Shown here: piece by piece, positions 6,421-6,771 of the stretch
Numbering within the stretch: position 1 is the stretch's first letter
How the letters are laid out: every line of letters begins with the position of its first letter
Source of the DNA: Bryobacterales bacterium
Lineage (GTDB): Bacteria; Acidobacteriota; Terriglobia; Bryobacterales; Bryobacteraceae
Length of the DNA stretch: 6,771 nt
Assembly: GCA_003487005.1 (NCBI GenBank)
Contig: DNFG01000263.1
Coordinates: forward strand, 1 to 6,771
Direction of reading: 5' to 3'
Position numbers and translations under genes: made by a program
Notes under the pieces: generated by a model
Database searches by the model: none
What the model was told of the DNA's origin: nothing
The model's input: the letters and a program-made list of their open reading frames with translations, nothing else

Positions 6421-6771
6421 CTAGCCGCGATTGTCCTTCCGGCCCTGATCGCGGCGATTGCGGGAGGCGGAATGGGCCTGCTGGCGGGGGATATTGGACT
6501 TGGCCAGCCGCTTGTCTTTCGCAACCGCGAGTGGCGCGGGCTTGGTGGCTTTGGAAGTGGACTTGGGCGCGGCGGGCGCGGGCTTGGCGGCCTTCTTCGC
6601 GGCTTTGGCGGCGGCTTTCTCGGCCTGGGCGGCGGCTTTGGCGGCGGCGCGATCGAGTTGCTCCAGCCGCTTTTCGAAGCGGGCCAGCGCTTCGGTGAAC
6701 AGCACGGCCTGGAGTTTTTTTGCTTTGGTGGCGGGGGTGGCCGTGGCGGAGGGGGCGGGGGGGGGCGGGAG
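6421..6771 (-). CDS. Ala/Lys/Pro-rich basic protein of unknown function, 5' end outside the window
   Basis: The frame is open from the right edge to the TAG at 6423-6421. Its visible part has three zones. First is a Pro/Ala/Thr-rich stretch (6771 to about 6727). Next is a helical, probably coiled-coil segment ('LFTEALARFEKRLEQLD') leading into Ala/Lys repeats ('AAAKAAKKAAKPAPAAPK') like the tails of histone H1-like and other DNA-compacting proteins. Last is a very basic tail ('ASRNRRDQGRKDNRG'). A GTG at 6705 could start a 94-residue protein, but it has only a poor Shine-Dalgarno, and the same frame and composition continue to the edge, so a partial gene is more likely. I do not recognise the family. 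Nucleic-acid binding is a guess from charge alone. The stop lies 17 nt before selD, so it is probably co-transcribed with selD and pyrF. The low-complexity composition leaves some doubt that the upstream part is coding. Confidence 0.5.
   Translation of the reverse strand, partial: LPPPPAPSATATPATKAKKLQAVLFTEALARFEKRLEQLDRAAAKAAAQAEKAAAKAAKKAAKPAPAAPKSTSKATKPAPLAVAKDKRLAKSNIPRQQAHSASRNRRDQGRKDNRG

Noticed and set aside
5576..6424. Plus-strand open frame of 282 codons opposite selD
   Set aside because: A Gly/Glu/Val-rich mirror of the selD codon pattern with no domain or RBS; selD is unambiguous on the other strand.
1..6771. CRISPR array, tRNA or rRNA gene, insertion sequence or prophage
   Set aside because: No regularly spaced repeats, cloverleaf, rRNA segments, transposase or terminal inverted repeats were seen on either strand.

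Overview
The window is GC-rich bacterial DNA. Every gene I can support is on the minus strand, so transcription runs from high to low coordinates. Three things together suggest a soil-type Acidobacteriota (Solibacter/Bryobacter-like) genome: a large Oar-like TonB-dependent receptor with an N-terminal carboxypeptidase-regulatory domain, a Uma2-family nuclease-like gene, and the general composition. This assignment is inference from gene content; no marker gene is complete enough to prove it.

Right part (6771 to 4737): a compact operon-like run. It begins with an Ala/Lys/Pro-rich open frame that enters from outside the window and ends at 6421. Next, 17 bases on, is selD (selenophosphate synthetase, 6403-5420). 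Its stop overlaps the start of pyrF (orotidine 5'-phosphate decarboxylase, 5423-4737) in an ATGA. The main result of this window is that selD carries an in-frame TGA (6361-6359) exactly where SelD proteins have the catalytic Sec or Cys. A perfect 8-bp hairpin with a GGU apical loop sits 20 nt downstream, as expected for a bacterial SECIS element. The gene therefore appears to be a selenoprotein that makes the selenium donor for its own class of proteins. A conventional reading would truncate it to a TTG start at 6334 and lose the catalytic residue.

Middle (4736 to 4327): a gene-free stretch of about 410 bases, visibly more AT-rich than the genes. It holds a plausible sigma-70 promoter and a hairpin-rich leader for the receptor gene, which starts with GTG at 4326 behind a strong Shine-Dalgarno.

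Left part (4326 to 1): the 1205-residue TonB-dependent receptor (4326-709), a textbook intrinsic terminator (688-654), a Uma2-family gene (636-118), a short terminator-like hairpin (115-96), and the first codons of alanyl-tRNA synthetase running off the left edge.

Functionally, selD implies a selenocysteine-decoding organism, with selA, selB and selC (tRNA-Sec) required elsewhere in the genome. pyrF serves pyrimidine synthesis and is probably translationally coupled to selD without being metabolically linked. The receptor and the Uma2 gene look like independent transcription units.
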